Translations under genes and position numbers: made by a program
Part shown: piece by piece, positions 44,778 to 53,342 of the stretch
How the letters are laid out: the number at the start of each line of letters is the position of its first letter
Position numbering within the stretch: the first letter of the stretch is position 1
Assembly (NCBI GenBank): GCA_018433675.1
Contig: JAHDQS010000014.1
Span: 1 to 64,000 of the forward strand
DNA: 64,000 nucleotides
Reading direction: 5' to 3'
Source of the DNA: Clostridia bacterium
GTDB lineage: Bacteria > Bacillota > Peptococcia > DRI-13 > SM3-B62
The notes under the pieces: generated by a model
Databases searched by the model: none
The model's input: the letters and a program-made list of their open reading frames with translations, nothing else
Told to the model about the DNA's origin: nothing

Positions 44778-46464
44778 TCGTAGCCTCCTTTCTTGGCTTG
44801 CCAAACTTTCCAATCAAAACATTACCGGCAACGATCAAAACTATCAGAATAACCGCAACCGCGGAAACGGTTTCCAATCCCCCCGTATCTGAACGCATGC
44901 TGTAAAGAAGCACCCCTATAGTCTCGGCTCCGGCAGAATAAAGCAAAATAGAGATGGGTATTTCCCTCAAAACCAGCAGAAACGCTGTTATCCATCCGGC
45001 TTTGATTCCAGGTGCTATCAAAGGCAAGGTGATATCCTTAAAGGTCCTAAGCCAAGACGCTCCCGATACCCTGGCCGCATCTTCCAGCAAAGGATCCATG
45101 CCCTGTAAGAGCCCATTGATATTTCTTACACCAAAAGGCAGACAAGCCACAATATATGTGATTATCAATATCCATGGTGTTCCATAAATCCTCAGAGGAG
45201 CATTTATCCAAGCCAATACAGCAGCAACCGCTAACACAGTACCGGGAACAGTCACGGGCCAGGTTGCCACAAATTCCAAATGTTTTCTCCCTTTAATTGT
45301 CGTTCTGGTAGAAAGATAAGAAATGATCGTCCCCATTATGGCTGTAACAGTAGCTGCTATAAATGCAAAGGTAATGCTGTTGAAAAAGGCTCTGAAAGCA
45401 ATTGTCTGCCCACTAAAAATGGTAAGATAATTATTTATCGTCATATTTTCAAACCTTAACGACAGACCCCAGCTCTTTAAAAACGAAGTGGCAACCACAC
45501 TCCCCAAAGGAATGATAGTAGTAACCGATAGCAAGAGAAAAACGCTGATAAGCACAGGCATCTTCCAGCTGCCTAAGGATACTGGTTCTGCTTTTCGGGA
45601 TTGAGAACTAATATTAATATACCTTTTACTACGTAAACTGTAATTATATAAACAGAATACCACCCCGGAGCATAGCAGCAAAATCATAGAAGTCGAAGCA
45701 GCCGAAGGCAGATCTAATCTACTCATCGCACTGTATATCCTGGTGGTAAGCACATAATTACTCGTTGGCAAACCTATAACGGCCGCAACCCCAAAGCAAG
45801 CCATAGTCTGCTGGAATATCAACAGGCCCACCGACAAAATATTCGGCAGCATTAACGGCAGGGTAACGGTAAATAGGGCCTTTATCCGGCCTGCCCCCGC
45901 AAGCCGGGCCGCCATTTCTAAAGTTTTGTCGTTCATTTTAAGCGCGGATACCAACGCCATAAAAACCAAAGGAAATGAATGCAGAGCCATAACGAGAATT
46001 ATACCTTCCAAAGAGTAGATATCCAGCGGCTCTGCGATAAACTGCCACTTTTCATACAAGAGCCGGTTGATAAAACCGTTTCGGCCCAGCAACTGGATCC
46101 AGGCCACTGCTAAGATATACGAAGGAATGGTAAAGGTTAAAAACACGATTATCTCAATCAACCTTTTATAGGGAATATCGGTACGTGCAACCAACCACGC
46201 CAGGCCACCCCCCAACAGTATTGCTGCTGCCGTCACCCCACCGGCTACATACAAGGTATTTTTTAAGGCCACCATCGTTTTGATATCCGACAAGGCTTGC
46301 AGATAATAAGCCCCGGTTATATTTGGATCATGCAGATTTATTCCCAAACTAAACAAAAAAAGCATGAGCAGTGGATACAAAACCAGCCCTAATACAATTA
46401 AAATAACCGGTCCGCTAATAAACAGCGGACCTTGACTACGTTCTTTTCCTTTTCGCAATTTCAT
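44764..46464 (-). CDS. Ferric-iron-type ABC importer permease (FbpB-like, duplicated domain)
   Basis: A 566-residue permease made of two fused BPD-transporter halves with about twelve transmembrane helices. Each half has the EAA-type ATPase contact loop: MAARLAGAGRIKALFTVTLPLM near residue 185 and EDAARVSGASWLRTFKDITLPL near residue 475. This two-in-one form is typical of FbpB/SfuB. It lies 14 bases after the binding-protein gene. Confidence 0.92.
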   Translation of the reverse strand: MKLRKGKERSQGPLFISGPVILIVLGLVLYPLLMLFLFSLGINLHDPNITGAYYLQALSDIKTMVALKNTLYVAGGVTAAAILLGGGLAWLVARTDIPYKRLIEIIVFLTFTIPSYILAVAWIQLLGRNGFINRLLYEKWQFIAEPLDIYSLEGIILVMALHSFPLVFMALVSALKMNDKTLEMAARLAGAGRIKALFTVTLPLMLPNILSVGLLIFQQTMACFGVAAVIGLPTSNYVLTTRIYSAMSRLDLPSAASTSMILLLCSGVVFCLYNYSLRSKRYINISSQSRKAEPVSLGSWKMPVLISVFLLLSVTTIIPLGSVVATSFLKSWGLSLRFENMTINNYLTIFSGQTIAFRAFFNSITFAFIAATVTAIMGTIISYLSTRTTIKGRKHLEFVATWPVTVPGTVLAVAAVLAWINAPLRIYGTPWILIITYIVACLPFGVRNINGLLQGMDPLLEDAARVSGASWLRTFKDITLPLIAPGIKAGWITAFLLVLREIPISILLYSAGAETIGVLLYSMRSDTGGLETVSAVAVILIVLIVAGNVLIGKFGKPRKEATNDPS

Positions 46465-46478
46465 CTCTCAATTCCCGT

Positions 46479-47552
46479 CTACTTGCTTGTCATAATTTTG
46501 TCAAATTCATTTCGCAGTTCACCGGCCTCTTCTACTGCATTGTTCCAATCGATACTTACCCCTTTTACATCCTTGGGTACCCCTGCCGGCAGGCTCTGGT
46601 CATTTCTTACGGAAATGAACCCATATTTCGCGGCAATCTTTTGTCCTGCCGGTGAAATCACAAAATCAACAAATTCACGGCACAGCTTAGTATTTACTTC
46701 CGGTCTGGACTCATTAGCAATTATGGCAATCGGCCTTTGTACACTGAGTGCCCCTTCTTTTGGCCAAGCAATGGCAAGTTTACTATCTATCCCGGCCTTT
46801 TTATCTTTTTTTATCAACCTTAAAACACCGTCATGGGGAACTATTGCCGCATCTACCTCTCCTGCAGCCACCTTTTCTATTGCTTGGTTATTCTGCTGCG
46901 TAAGCATAACCCCATTGTCTTTCAAAGCCTGTAGATAAGGCCATCCGCACTCCTCCATCTGAACAAGTCCGGCAACCAAAGCTAAAGCCATCGCCGACTG
47001 CCCCGCATCCGCTATGACTAAGCGATCCTTCCAGTTCTCACCTGCCAGTTGCTGCCACGATACCGGCACCTCGGAATCCGCTATTCTTTCACGATTGTAA
47101 ACGATTACTCCGTAACGTGCGTTGCAAAGCGTATAGAAACCGTCGCCTACCGCATACTCCTTTTTTAACGCCGCGGCTTCCGGAGAAACATATTGCTGCA
47201 AGATGCCTTTGGATTGCAATTCGATATATACTATCGGCTCTGCGCCCCAAATAACATCAGCCTGCACATTCCCGGCCTCAGCCTCGGCATTGACCTTTTG
47301 GGCTAAAGGACCGCATCCCATCGCCAGTACATCCAAAACGTCTCCATGAGTCTCTTCAAAACCCTCTTCAATGTCCTTCAGCATTTGATCGGGTCCGGAA
47401 ATATACGCTGTAATGCGGCCCTCTTTACCTGCATAAGCCTGTACTTCCTCTTTTTTTCCTTGCACACCGGTTGTGGCGGGCCCACCACAACCGCTAAACA
47501 AAAACACACAAACCAAAACAATGCTAATAATACTAATTACCTTTTTTTTCAT
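46479..47552 (-). CDS. Ferric-iron-type ABC importer binding lipoprotein (FbpA-like)
   Basis: A 357-residue lipoprotein from the ATG at 47552 (GGAAGGT upstream); the in-frame extension to 47666 lies within the feoB end. Lipobox FLFSGC, then a class II binding-protein fold: GRITAYISGPDQMLKDIEEGF, VLAMGCGPLAQKVNAEAEAG, DVIWGAEPIVYIELQSKG, YARYGVIVYNRE. Residues in the YARYGVIVYN region line the ligand site in FbpA. It is the first gene of the FbpABC set, directly after feoB, in an apparent iron regulon. Confidence 0.88.
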   Translation of the reverse strand: MKKKVISIISIVLVCVFLFSGCGGPATTGVQGKKEEVQAYAGKEGRITAYISGPDQMLKDIEEGFEETHGDVLDVLAMGCGPLAQKVNAEAEAGNVQADVIWGAEPIVYIELQSKGILQQYVSPEAAALKKEYAVGDGFYTLCNARYGVIVYNRERIADSEVPVSWQQLAGENWKDRLVIADAGQSAMALALVAGLVQMEECGWPYLQALKDNGVMLTQQNNQAIEKVAAGEVDAAIVPHDGVLRLIKKDKKAGIDSKLAIAWPKEGALSVQRPIAIIANESRPEVNTKLCREFVDFVISPAGQKIAAKYGFISVRNDQSLPAGVPKDVKGVSIDWNNAVEEAGELRNEFDKIMTSK

Positions 47553-47569
47553 AACCTTCCACTCCCATC

Positions 47570-49615
47570 TTAAAAGCCCAATAGGCTCCCTACTTGATAA
47601 ATAACAAAGGCAACAAGCCAAGCCACAGCCGTTTGAAATCCTACCGCAAACCAAGTCCACTTCCAAGAGTTCATTTCGCGTTTAATAACACCAAATGCGG
47701 CAATACACGGCATATACAAAAGAGTAAAAGCCATAAAAGCGTATGCCTTCAACGGGGTAAAATAGGTCTGCATAGCACCAATCAGGCTTGTAGAGCTCTC
47801 TGTTACCTCCCCGAGCCCATGTAAAATCCCCATTGTCGTCACTACTGCTTCCTTGGCTAGCAAGCCTGTAAAGATAGCGACTGCCGATTTCCAATCTCCA
47901 AATCCTAAGGGAGAGAAAATTGGCGCTATACCCCGCCCAATAACGCCTAAGATGCTGTTGGCAGGATCCTCAACCATTTTTAAAGAGAAGTCGAAGGTCT
48001 GGAAAAACCAGATAAACACAGCGGCAGCAAAAATGACTGTACCGGCCTTTTTAATAAAGGCCTTTCCCCGATCCCACATATGTATCAGCAACCCTTTACC
48101 GGTAGGTATCCTATAGGGCGGCAATTCCATTAAGAAAGGTGCCGGTTCACCCTTTAAAACAGTTTTTCTCAGTATAATACCGGAAAGTATAGCGATGACG
48201 ATTCCTAAAAGATAAACAGAAAACACTACCAGCGATTGATTATTAGCAAAAAATGCGCCAGCAAACAAAGCATAAATCGGTAGCTTTGCTCCACAAGACA
48301 TAAACGGTGTAAGAATAATCGTTAGGCGCCTGTCCTTTTCATTCTCCAAGGTCCTGGTTGCCATGATGGCTGGCACACTACAGCCAAATCCCATCAACAT
48401 GGGAATAAACGACTTCCCACTCAAGCCCAGTCTTTTAAAAAGACGGTCCATGATAAAGGCCGCCCGAGCCATATACCCGCTATCCTCCAAAAAGGCCAAG
48501 AACAAAAAGAGTATCATGATTTGAGGCACGAAAACCAAGATGCTGCTTAAACCCGCCAATATTCCGTCAATGATCAGGGCATAAAGCCACTCGGTAGCCC
48601 CGGCTGCTTCCAGCCAGCCGCTAATTGTCCCAGCTATTGTCTCATTTATTAGTACGTCAACCCAATCAATCGTAAAAGAACCCAAAGCCCCAAATGTTAT
48701 CTTGAAGACAACAAACATCACGGCAAGGAACAAAGGAATAGCCAGCAATCTGTTGGTAACAACTTTGTCGATCTTATCTGAAGTGGATAACGCCCCTTGC
48801 GAACGTTTACGCTCGATTGTCTTTTTGACAATACCGGAAATGAAATCATATCGTGTATCGGCAATTATGGTTTCCGCATCACTGCCATATTCTTCTTCAA
48901 GCATATCGCGGCGTTGCCCAATCTCTTGCAGCAATTTGCCCGGAAGATTTAACCTATCAATAATCTTAAGATCCCCTTCTAATAGCTTTAAAGCAACCCA
49001 CCTTGGGTTGAACGGAATATCCTGTAAATGAGCAGCTAAAGCGCTCTCTGTTTCTGAAATATATTTTCCAATTCCCTTATTAAAAATGTCTAAAGATTTT
49101 CCTGTCGTTGAGCCAACCGCGGCTGTTTGCGCAATTTGCAGAGACTTTTGCATCAACTCATTGACACCTCTGCCTTTGGTGGCAATCGTCGGAATAATGG
49201 GAATTCCAAGAGACTTTGCCAAAGCATCGATGTCAATCTTATCCTCAGCCGCTTCAACTTCATCCATCATATTTAATGCTATAACCACCGGCAATCCCAA
49301 CTCAACCAGTTGAGTCGTCAAATATAGATTTCGTTCAATATTGGTAGCATCGATAATATTGATGACAACATCAGGTTTTTCATCAACCAAATAGTCTCTG
49401 GCAATGATTTCTTCCAGGGTATATGGTGACAAGGAATAAATCCCGGGCAGATCTATTATTTTTACATCATCTTTTATTTTCTTTGCTCTACCCTCTTTTT
49501 TTTCTACGGTAACACCCGGCCAATTTCCCACATACTGGGTATTACCGGTTATTTCATTGAAAAGACTTGTTTTACCGCTGTTGGGGTTCCCCACCAGTGC
49601 AAATCTAAATGACAT
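47570..49615 (-). CDS. feoB: Ferrous iron transporter B
   Basis: A 681-residue Fe2+ transporter. The N-terminal G-protein domain has G1 GNPNSGKTS (8-16), G2 Thr in VTVEKKEG, G3 DLPG and G4-like NMMDE. A helical linker (about 165-275) leads to the membrane domain with the two gate motifs (VPQIMILFLFLAFLEDSGYMARAAF and CSVPAIMATRTLENEKDRR) and Cys residues of the second gate (MPCIAAFGVIKRE). It follows feoA by about 30 bases. Confidence 0.97.
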   Translation of the reverse strand: MSFRFALVGNPNSGKTSLFNEITGNTQYVGNWPGVTVEKKEGRAKKIKDDVKIIDLPGIYSLSPYTLEEIIARDYLVDEKPDVVINIIDATNIERNLYLTTQLVELGLPVVIALNMMDEVEAAEDKIDIDALAKSLGIPIIPTIATKGRGVNELMQKSLQIAQTAAVGSTTGKSLDIFNKGIGKYISETESALAAHLQDIPFNPRWVALKLLEGDLKIIDRLNLPGKLLQEIGQRRDMLEEEYGSDAETIIADTRYDFISGIVKKTIERKRSQGALSTSDKIDKVVTNRLLAIPLFLAVMFVVFKITFGALGSFTIDWVDVLINETIAGTISGWLEAAGATEWLYALIIDGILAGLSSILVFVPQIMILFLFLAFLEDSGYMARAAFIMDRLFKRLGLSGKSFIPMLMGFGCSVPAIMATRTLENEKDRRLTIILTPFMSCGAKLPIYALFAGAFFANNQSLVVFSVYLLGIVIAILSGIILRKTVLKGEPAPFLMELPPYRIPTGKGLLIHMWDRGKAFIKKAGTVIFAAAVFIWFFQTFDFSLKMVEDPANSILGVIGRGIAPIFSPLGFGDWKSAVAIFTGLLAKEAVVTTMGILHGLGEVTESSTSLIGAMQTYFTPLKAYAFMAFTLLYMPCIAAFGVIKREMNSWKWTWFAVGFQTAVAWLVAFVIYQVGSLLGF

Positions 49616-49646
49616 ACTTAACCCTCCTGTCTCAAATAGTACTTTA

Positions 49647-49877
49647 CTATGATAGCTCTACATCTACGTTTTCCGCATCGGCTTTCCTGAGGCTAAGCTC
49701 ATACCCTCGAACCTTGACCTCGACAGGATCGCCCAAAGGTGCAACTTTACGCACCAGCACTTCCGCCCCTTTTGTTATTCCCATATCCATTAGTCTCCTT
49801 TTTGTTGCAGTTCCTCCCGAAACCTTGGTAACTATACCTTTTTCTCCGGGTTTTAAGCCCTTAAGCGTCTTTGACAT
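49647..49877 (-). CDS. feoA: FeoA-domain protein (copy 2, next to feoB)
   Basis: A 76-residue SH3-like protein with the FeoA pattern LKGLKPGEKGIVTKVSGGTATKRRL then MGITKGAEVLVRKVAPLGDPVEVKVRGYELSLRKADAENV. FeoA stimulates FeoB. A GTTAG-6-CTAAC inverted repeat lies about 36 bases upstream of its start and may bind the DtxR-family regulator. Confidence 0.93.
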   Translation of the reverse strand: MSKTLKGLKPGEKGIVTKVSGGTATKRRLMDMGITKGAEVLVRKVAPLGDPVEVKVRGYELSLRKADAENVDVELS

Positions 49878-49912
49878 TCACACTGTCTCCTTTCATTTTT
49901 GCACACGATATT

Positions 49913-49928
49913 GTTAGTCCAGCCTAAC
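49913..49928. promoter_or_regulatory. Candidate DtxR-family operator before feoAB
   Basis: GTTAG (49913-49917) and CTAAC (49924-49928) form a perfect 5-bp inverted repeat with a 6-base centre, resembling the TTAG...CTAA ends of IdeR/DtxR boxes. It is in the 68-base gap between the two feoA genes. Binding is inferred. Confidence 0.45.
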
Positions 49929-49945
49929 TTTGCTGCAAAAAAATT

Positions 49946-50191
49946 TTATCCTTCCTCTACCATTATTTTTAAAGCCATGCCTCGGCCAAGCGCCAATCTG
50001 CTTTCTTTCACAGAAAGAATCAAAGGCCCCCCTGCATTGTTGCTAATAACCCTGACTCGCGAACCGCAAGTAATCCCCAATCCAGCCAAACGCCGGCACA
50101 TATTGTTTCCCCCGTGCATTTCTTTCACAGTCCCTTCACACCCTGACTGTAAGAACCCGAGAGGCATCTTTGCTTTGTTCATTTCCGGCAC
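49946..50191 (-). CDS. FeoA-domain protein (copy 1)
   Basis: An 81-residue FeoA-like protein (GFLQSGCEGTVKEMHGGNNMCRRLAGLGITCGSRVRVISNNAGGPLILSVKESRLALGRGMA). It is the more divergent member and contains extra Cys residues in the loop. Its start overlaps the end of the DtxR-like gene by 13 bases, so regulator and FeoA are translationally coupled. Three FeoA-type domains (two genes plus the regulator C-terminus) occur in this cluster. Confidence 0.9.
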   Translation of the reverse strand: MPEMNKAKMPLGFLQSGCEGTVKEMHGGNNMCRRLAGLGITCGSRVRVISNNAGGPLILSVKESRLALGRGMALKIMVEEG

Positions 50192-50910
50192 ACCTCCACA
50201 AAAATCTGCTTCGCCTCTTCTTTTCTAAAACTGAGATTATATCCTTTCAAGGTCACCTCAATCGGATCTCCTAACGGAGCAATTCCCTTCACAACTACCT
50301 CACTTCCTGTCGCCGCCCCCATATCCAAAATTCGGCGATGAATTGCCCCTTTCCCGGCAATTCTGATGATATTTCCTTTTTCCCCGACCCGCAACTCGTT
50401 TAATGATTTCACACCAGTCGATCTTAAGCCCATTTCATCATCTGCCGTGCCAATCGTTATCCCACTTCCGGCATCCCTATATCTATGTGTTTTAGTCGTG
50501 TGTTCCTGTTCGATTCCATTCTCTTGATTAACAAATTCGGCAATCCTCTTCATTGTAACGGGACTAAGAATGTGTTCCATCAAACATGCGTCTTTTTCTG
50601 CAGTCTTGTAATCAACCCCTAATTCAATCAAAAATTTATGCAACAATAAATGACGCCCTCTCACCTCTTCGGCGTACTCCTTACCGGCGCGCGTCAATTC
50701 AACAGGCCCATAGCTTTCCTGAATAACCAAACCTAGTTTTTTTAACTTATTCACGGTTATAGTAGCAGTTGATTTAGCAATATTTAGCCTTTTAGCAATA
50801 TCGGTTACCCTGATCTCTTCTTTTTTTTCATCCAATTCCAAAATAACTTCCAGATAATCCTCCAGGGCTGAAGATAAATCGAATGTGTTCGTCAAGATAC
50901 TCAACCTCAT
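50179..50910 (-). CDS. DtxR/MntR-family metal-dependent regulator with FeoA-like C-terminal domain
   Basis: A 243-residue regulator. Winged helix at about 10-70 (SALEDYLEVILELDEKKEEIRV, DIAKRLNIAKSTATITVNKLKKLG), dimerisation and metal-binding domain at about 70-140 (RHLLLHKFLIELGV, DACLMEHILSP with Glu-His ligands) and an SH3/FeoA-like domain at about 165-243 (LNELRVGEKGNIIRIAGKGAIH). Located at the head of the feo-fbp cluster, it probably represses iron uptake when Fe2+ is bound. A CTAACCTAA half-site lies 12 bases upstream of its start. Confidence 0.93.
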   Translation of the reverse strand: MRLSILTNTFDLSSALEDYLEVILELDEKKEEIRVTDIAKRLNIAKSTATITVNKLKKLGLVIQESYGPVELTRAGKEYAEEVRGRHLLLHKFLIELGVDYKTAEKDACLMEHILSPVTMKRIAEFVNQENGIEQEHTTKTHRYRDAGSGITIGTADDEMGLRSTGVKSLNELRVGEKGNIIRIAGKGAIHRRILDMGAATGSEVVVKGIAPLGDPIEVTLKGYNLSFRKEEAKQIFVEVCRK

Positions 50911-50922
50911 TCTTTTGTTTTA

Positions 50923-50931
50923 CTAACCTAA
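50923..50931. promoter_or_regulatory. IdeR/DtxR half-site upstream of the regulator
   Basis: CTAACCTAA is an exact half of the consensus DtxR/IdeR palindrome. The other half is not conserved here. It overlaps the expected promoter of the regulator, fitting autoregulation. Confidence 0.4.
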
Positions 50932-51004
50932 CTTAATCATAATACTAAACCCCTTATTGGTGTTTGTCAAGCAAAAAACGCTGCAAAACACTCAGAATTT
51001 GTTC

Positions 51005-51038
51005 AAAAAGCTTCCCGTATCTCAACGGGAAGCTTTTT
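51005..51038. terminator. Terminator after the ParM-like gene
   Basis: Stem AAAAAGCTTCCCGT/ACGGGAAGCTTTTT with a six-base loop, usable on both strands; it ends the minus-strand ParM-like transcript. Confidence 0.92.
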
Positions 51039-51075
51039 CTATCCTTTCTTGCTTTATACCGCTTTGTCTAAACTT

Positions 51076-52116
51076 TCATTCTTCATCCTCTTTGCCCTGA
51101 GTGCCACTAAAGTTTGACCTATATAATGCACTGGCTAGGTTATAATAACCGCGAACATTCGCAAACTGAGGATTGCTTACCAGTATTGCCTGTGAAAACT
51201 TAGGCAGGAAATATTCGGCTATAGCTTTTCCCCCACCGCCCGTCAACATAATAACGTCAATTTCCTTCTTATCCCAGATGGAGTTAACTTCAGTGGCTAT
51301 TTTATCGGCGACCATTTTGAAAGCTTGCTCTTTAAAACCGCTAATGTCATTGGTGATTCCTTCAACTCTCAAACTTCCGCTCTCAATTATTTCATCCAGC
51401 TCATAATTTTCCTTCTCAATCTTATACTTCTCTTGTATATTCTGGGCTATTAAGCTATTCGCTGTTCCCAAAGCAATCTCACTGGATTTGCTTTGTTTAT
51501 CAACAAATTCCAACCCTTCGGCTAAAGCGAAGTCCGATGTCTTATATCCGACATCTACTATCCCTATCTTAAGGTTTTCCGCGTCCTCATCTCTAAAGCC
51601 ACCATCGCTTTCCAGGTATTGGCTATATAACGTACCGAAAGGCTGAGGAATAATTTGGAGCCTGTCCACTGTTATTGTCATTTCTTTTTCATTATTGACA
51701 TATCCGAAACTGATATTATGGGTTCCCTGGATTAGTTCTGCCAGATCATCTCTATATGATTGATAATAATCAACCGGAAGCCCCGTCACAACATTGAATT
51801 TTTGTCCGTCATTTTTCACAAATAAACCAAGAGCTGCTAAAAATAAAATTTTTGTATTGATATCCTCTACCCGGTATTTTCCAAGAAAACGGGACACAAT
51901 TTGACTTTGTCTTTTGGCCAACTCACCGACAAAATACTTCTTTCCGTCCACGGTAATAACAAGATTATCTGTCGGATTACGCTGGTTTATAAGCAACGAC
52001 TTAAATCTCAAATCACTGCCGACCCCAACAGTACTGGGGAAAATGTACTCATTTTGTCCATCATACGCTTTCACAAAGCCATAGCCCAAATCAATGCCAA
52101 TAATTTTTGAGAACAT
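51076..52116 (-). CDS. Actin-like ATPase, ParM/Alp-type
   Basis: A 346-residue actin-fold protein. Phosphate-1 loop IGIDLGYGFVKAY at the N-terminus, phosphate-2 region IGIVDVGYKTSDFAL near residue 178, and adenosine loop IMLTGGGGKAIAEY near residue 298 are clear. It is closest in style to plasmid ParM/StbA and the Alp7/Ta0583 group. No parR-like gene or centromere-like iteron array was seen on either side, so a partition role is uncertain; it may organise something in the cell or be a relic of an integrated plasmid. Single gene with its own terminator. Confidence 0.9.
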   Translation of the reverse strand: MFSKIIGIDLGYGFVKAYDGQNEYIFPSTVGVGSDLRFKSLLINQRNPTDNLVITVDGKKYFVGELAKRQSQIVSRFLGKYRVEDINTKILFLAALGLFVKNDGQKFNVVTGLPVDYYQSYRDDLAELIQGTHNISFGYVNNEKEMTITVDRLQIIPQPFGTLYSQYLESDGGFRDEDAENLKIGIVDVGYKTSDFALAEGLEFVDKQSKSSEIALGTANSLIAQNIQEKYKIEKENYELDEIIESGSLRVEGITNDISGFKEQAFKMVADKIATEVNSIWDKKEIDVIMLTGGGGKAIAEYFLPKFSQAILVSNPQFANVRGYYNLASALYRSNFSGTQGKEDEE

Positions 52117-52233
52117 GGAAACACCTCATTTACTATATTTTGTATAGAATATTGTCGAAATATCCAACGATTTCCTTGAGACTTTGGTCTCATTTTTGTA
52201 GGACCGTTGTCCTATTTTGGAGTTCCTGAGATG

Positions 52234-52262
52234 TAATAACAGCCCGCACGGGGCTGTTATTA
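52234..52262. terminator. Hairpin after the YjcZ-like peptide gene
   Basis: A 12-bp stem, TAATAACAGCCC and GGGCTGTTATTA, loop GCACG, lies 10 bases after the stop of the 41-residue peptide gene on the minus strand. The T-run is poor, so it may be a terminator or a stabilising 3' structure. Confidence 0.65.
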
Positions 52263-52271
52263 ATATCTTTC

Positions 52272-52397
52272 CTAATACCCATAGCCGCCAATGAAGCTCG
52301 GGAAAAGCAGGAGCAACAAGATAACTAAAAAGAATATCCCAAAACCGGAACGGAAATACTGATCATAGAATCCCGGTACTTGTTGTGTCTCGTACAT
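52272..52397 (-). CDS. YjcZ-like small sporulation membrane peptide
   Basis: A 41-residue peptide too short for most gene finders. ATG at 52397 follows AGAGGAGGAAAG. A polar Tyr/Gln-rich start (MYETQQVPGFYDQYF) precedes a single hydrophobic stretch (GIFFLVILLLLLFPSF) and a GGYGY end. This composition is typical of YjcZ/YrzQ-type spore-associated peptides in Firmicutes. The excellent ribosome site and the hairpin after the stop support expression. Function unknown. Confidence 0.7.
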   Translation of the reverse strand: MYETQQVPGFYDQYFRSGFGIFFLVILLLLLFPSFIGGYGY

Positions 52398-52566
52398 GCT
52401 CTTTCCTCCTCTGAATAAAGTATATTGTCTTAGCCTACTCTATTCTTATGTACTAAACGCCAAAAGGGTTACAATCATCAATAACCATCTCCACGGCTCA
52501 ATTCAGGGTAAAAGATTGTATTTTTTTCCCTTGAAGGTTAAAATAAAAATGGAGAAAGGGAAGGGG

Positions 52567-52773
52567 ATGCAAATGATGAATATGTCCATAAGAATTATAC
52601 CTATAGTACTACTTTTTATTGCGCTTTTCTTGCTAATAACTGCCTTACTGCAATGGCTTTGGAATATAACTATGCCGGAGGTGTTTAATCTAAAAAGCCT
52701 TAACTATTGGCAAGCATTTCGCTTGTTGCTGATAACCTCGATTCTTTTCGGTTCATCCAACATCAATCTTTAA
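52567..52773 (+). CDS. Small integral membrane protein
   Basis: A 68-residue protein from the ATG at 52567 behind GGGAAGGGG; an ATG at 52549 in frame is possible. One long hydrophobic helix (IIPIVLLFIALFLLITALLQ) is followed by the phrase WLWNITMPEVFNLKSLNYWQAF and a second weaker helix LLLITSILFGS. The W-N-x-MP...YWQAF-LL-LFG pattern occurs in many small Firmicutes membrane proteins of unknown function. It precedes the YkuK gene on the same strand. Confidence 0.65.
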   Translation: MQMMNMSIRIIPIVLLFIALFLLITALLQWLWNITMPEVFNLKSLNYWQAFRLLLITSILFGSSNINL

Positions 52774-52802
52774 AACGATAGTAATTGTTTAAGAAGGTGA
52801 TT

Positions 52803-53336
52803 TTGATTAAACCGTATCTTTCCCCGCCAAATGAAATGATTTTTCACAATACTCATCAAGAAAAATTAACTTTTGATGAAATGTTCACCCGTATTCTTAA
52901 TTTCATTCGGGATGACCCTGACAGTTCCTATCGAATCGCCATTGGTACAGACTCTCAGGTTAAACAGAAATCGTATTTTGTTACCGGCATTCTGGTTCAC
53001 CGTGTCGGCAGAGGAGCTATTGGCTTTTTAAGAGAAACGGTAATACCCCGCAACATTAAATCCCTAAGGGAAAAAATCGTCCTGGAAACTACATTCACAC
53101 AAGAAATTGCCTTTATGTTCACACCCCAGTACCTAGATAAATTGTATGAAGTTCTTTTCGCCAACGGTTATCACGACCACTTAAACCTGGAGATTCATCT
53201 TGATATCGGTCTACAGGGCCCGACTAAAGAATATATCAAGGAAATGATTCACAGAGTCAGCGGACTGGGCTTTGATATAAAAATAAAACCTTTCGCCGTA
53301 GCAGCGAGTAGTTTTGCCGACCGGTTCACAAAATAA
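52803..53336 (+). CDS. RNase H-like protein YkuK (DUF458)
   Basis: A 177-residue protein. The TTG at 52803 has AAGAAGG 5 bases upstream; a TTG at 52785 is the longest option. Acidic residues of an RNase H-like fold are visible in IAIGTDSQVKQK, and NLEIHLDIGLQGPTKEYIKEM is diagnostic for DUF458/YkuK. Nuclease activity has not been shown for the family to my knowledge. It follows the small membrane protein by 29 bases. Confidence 0.88.
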   Translation: MIKPYLSPPNEMIFHNTHQEKLTFDEMFTRILNFIRDDPDSSYRIAIGTDSQVKQKSYFVTGILVHRVGRGAIGFLRETVIPRNIKSLREKIVLETTFTQEIAFMFTPQYLDKLYEVLFANGYHDHLNLEIHLDIGLQGPTKEYIKEMIHRVSGLGFDIKIKPFAVAASSFADRFTK

Positions 53337-53342
53337 CCGCCA

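Noticed and set aside
52188-52212. A short GAGAC/GTCTC hairpin followed by T residues on the plus strand
   Set aside because: No plus-strand gene ends upstream, and the five-bp stem is too short to support a terminator.
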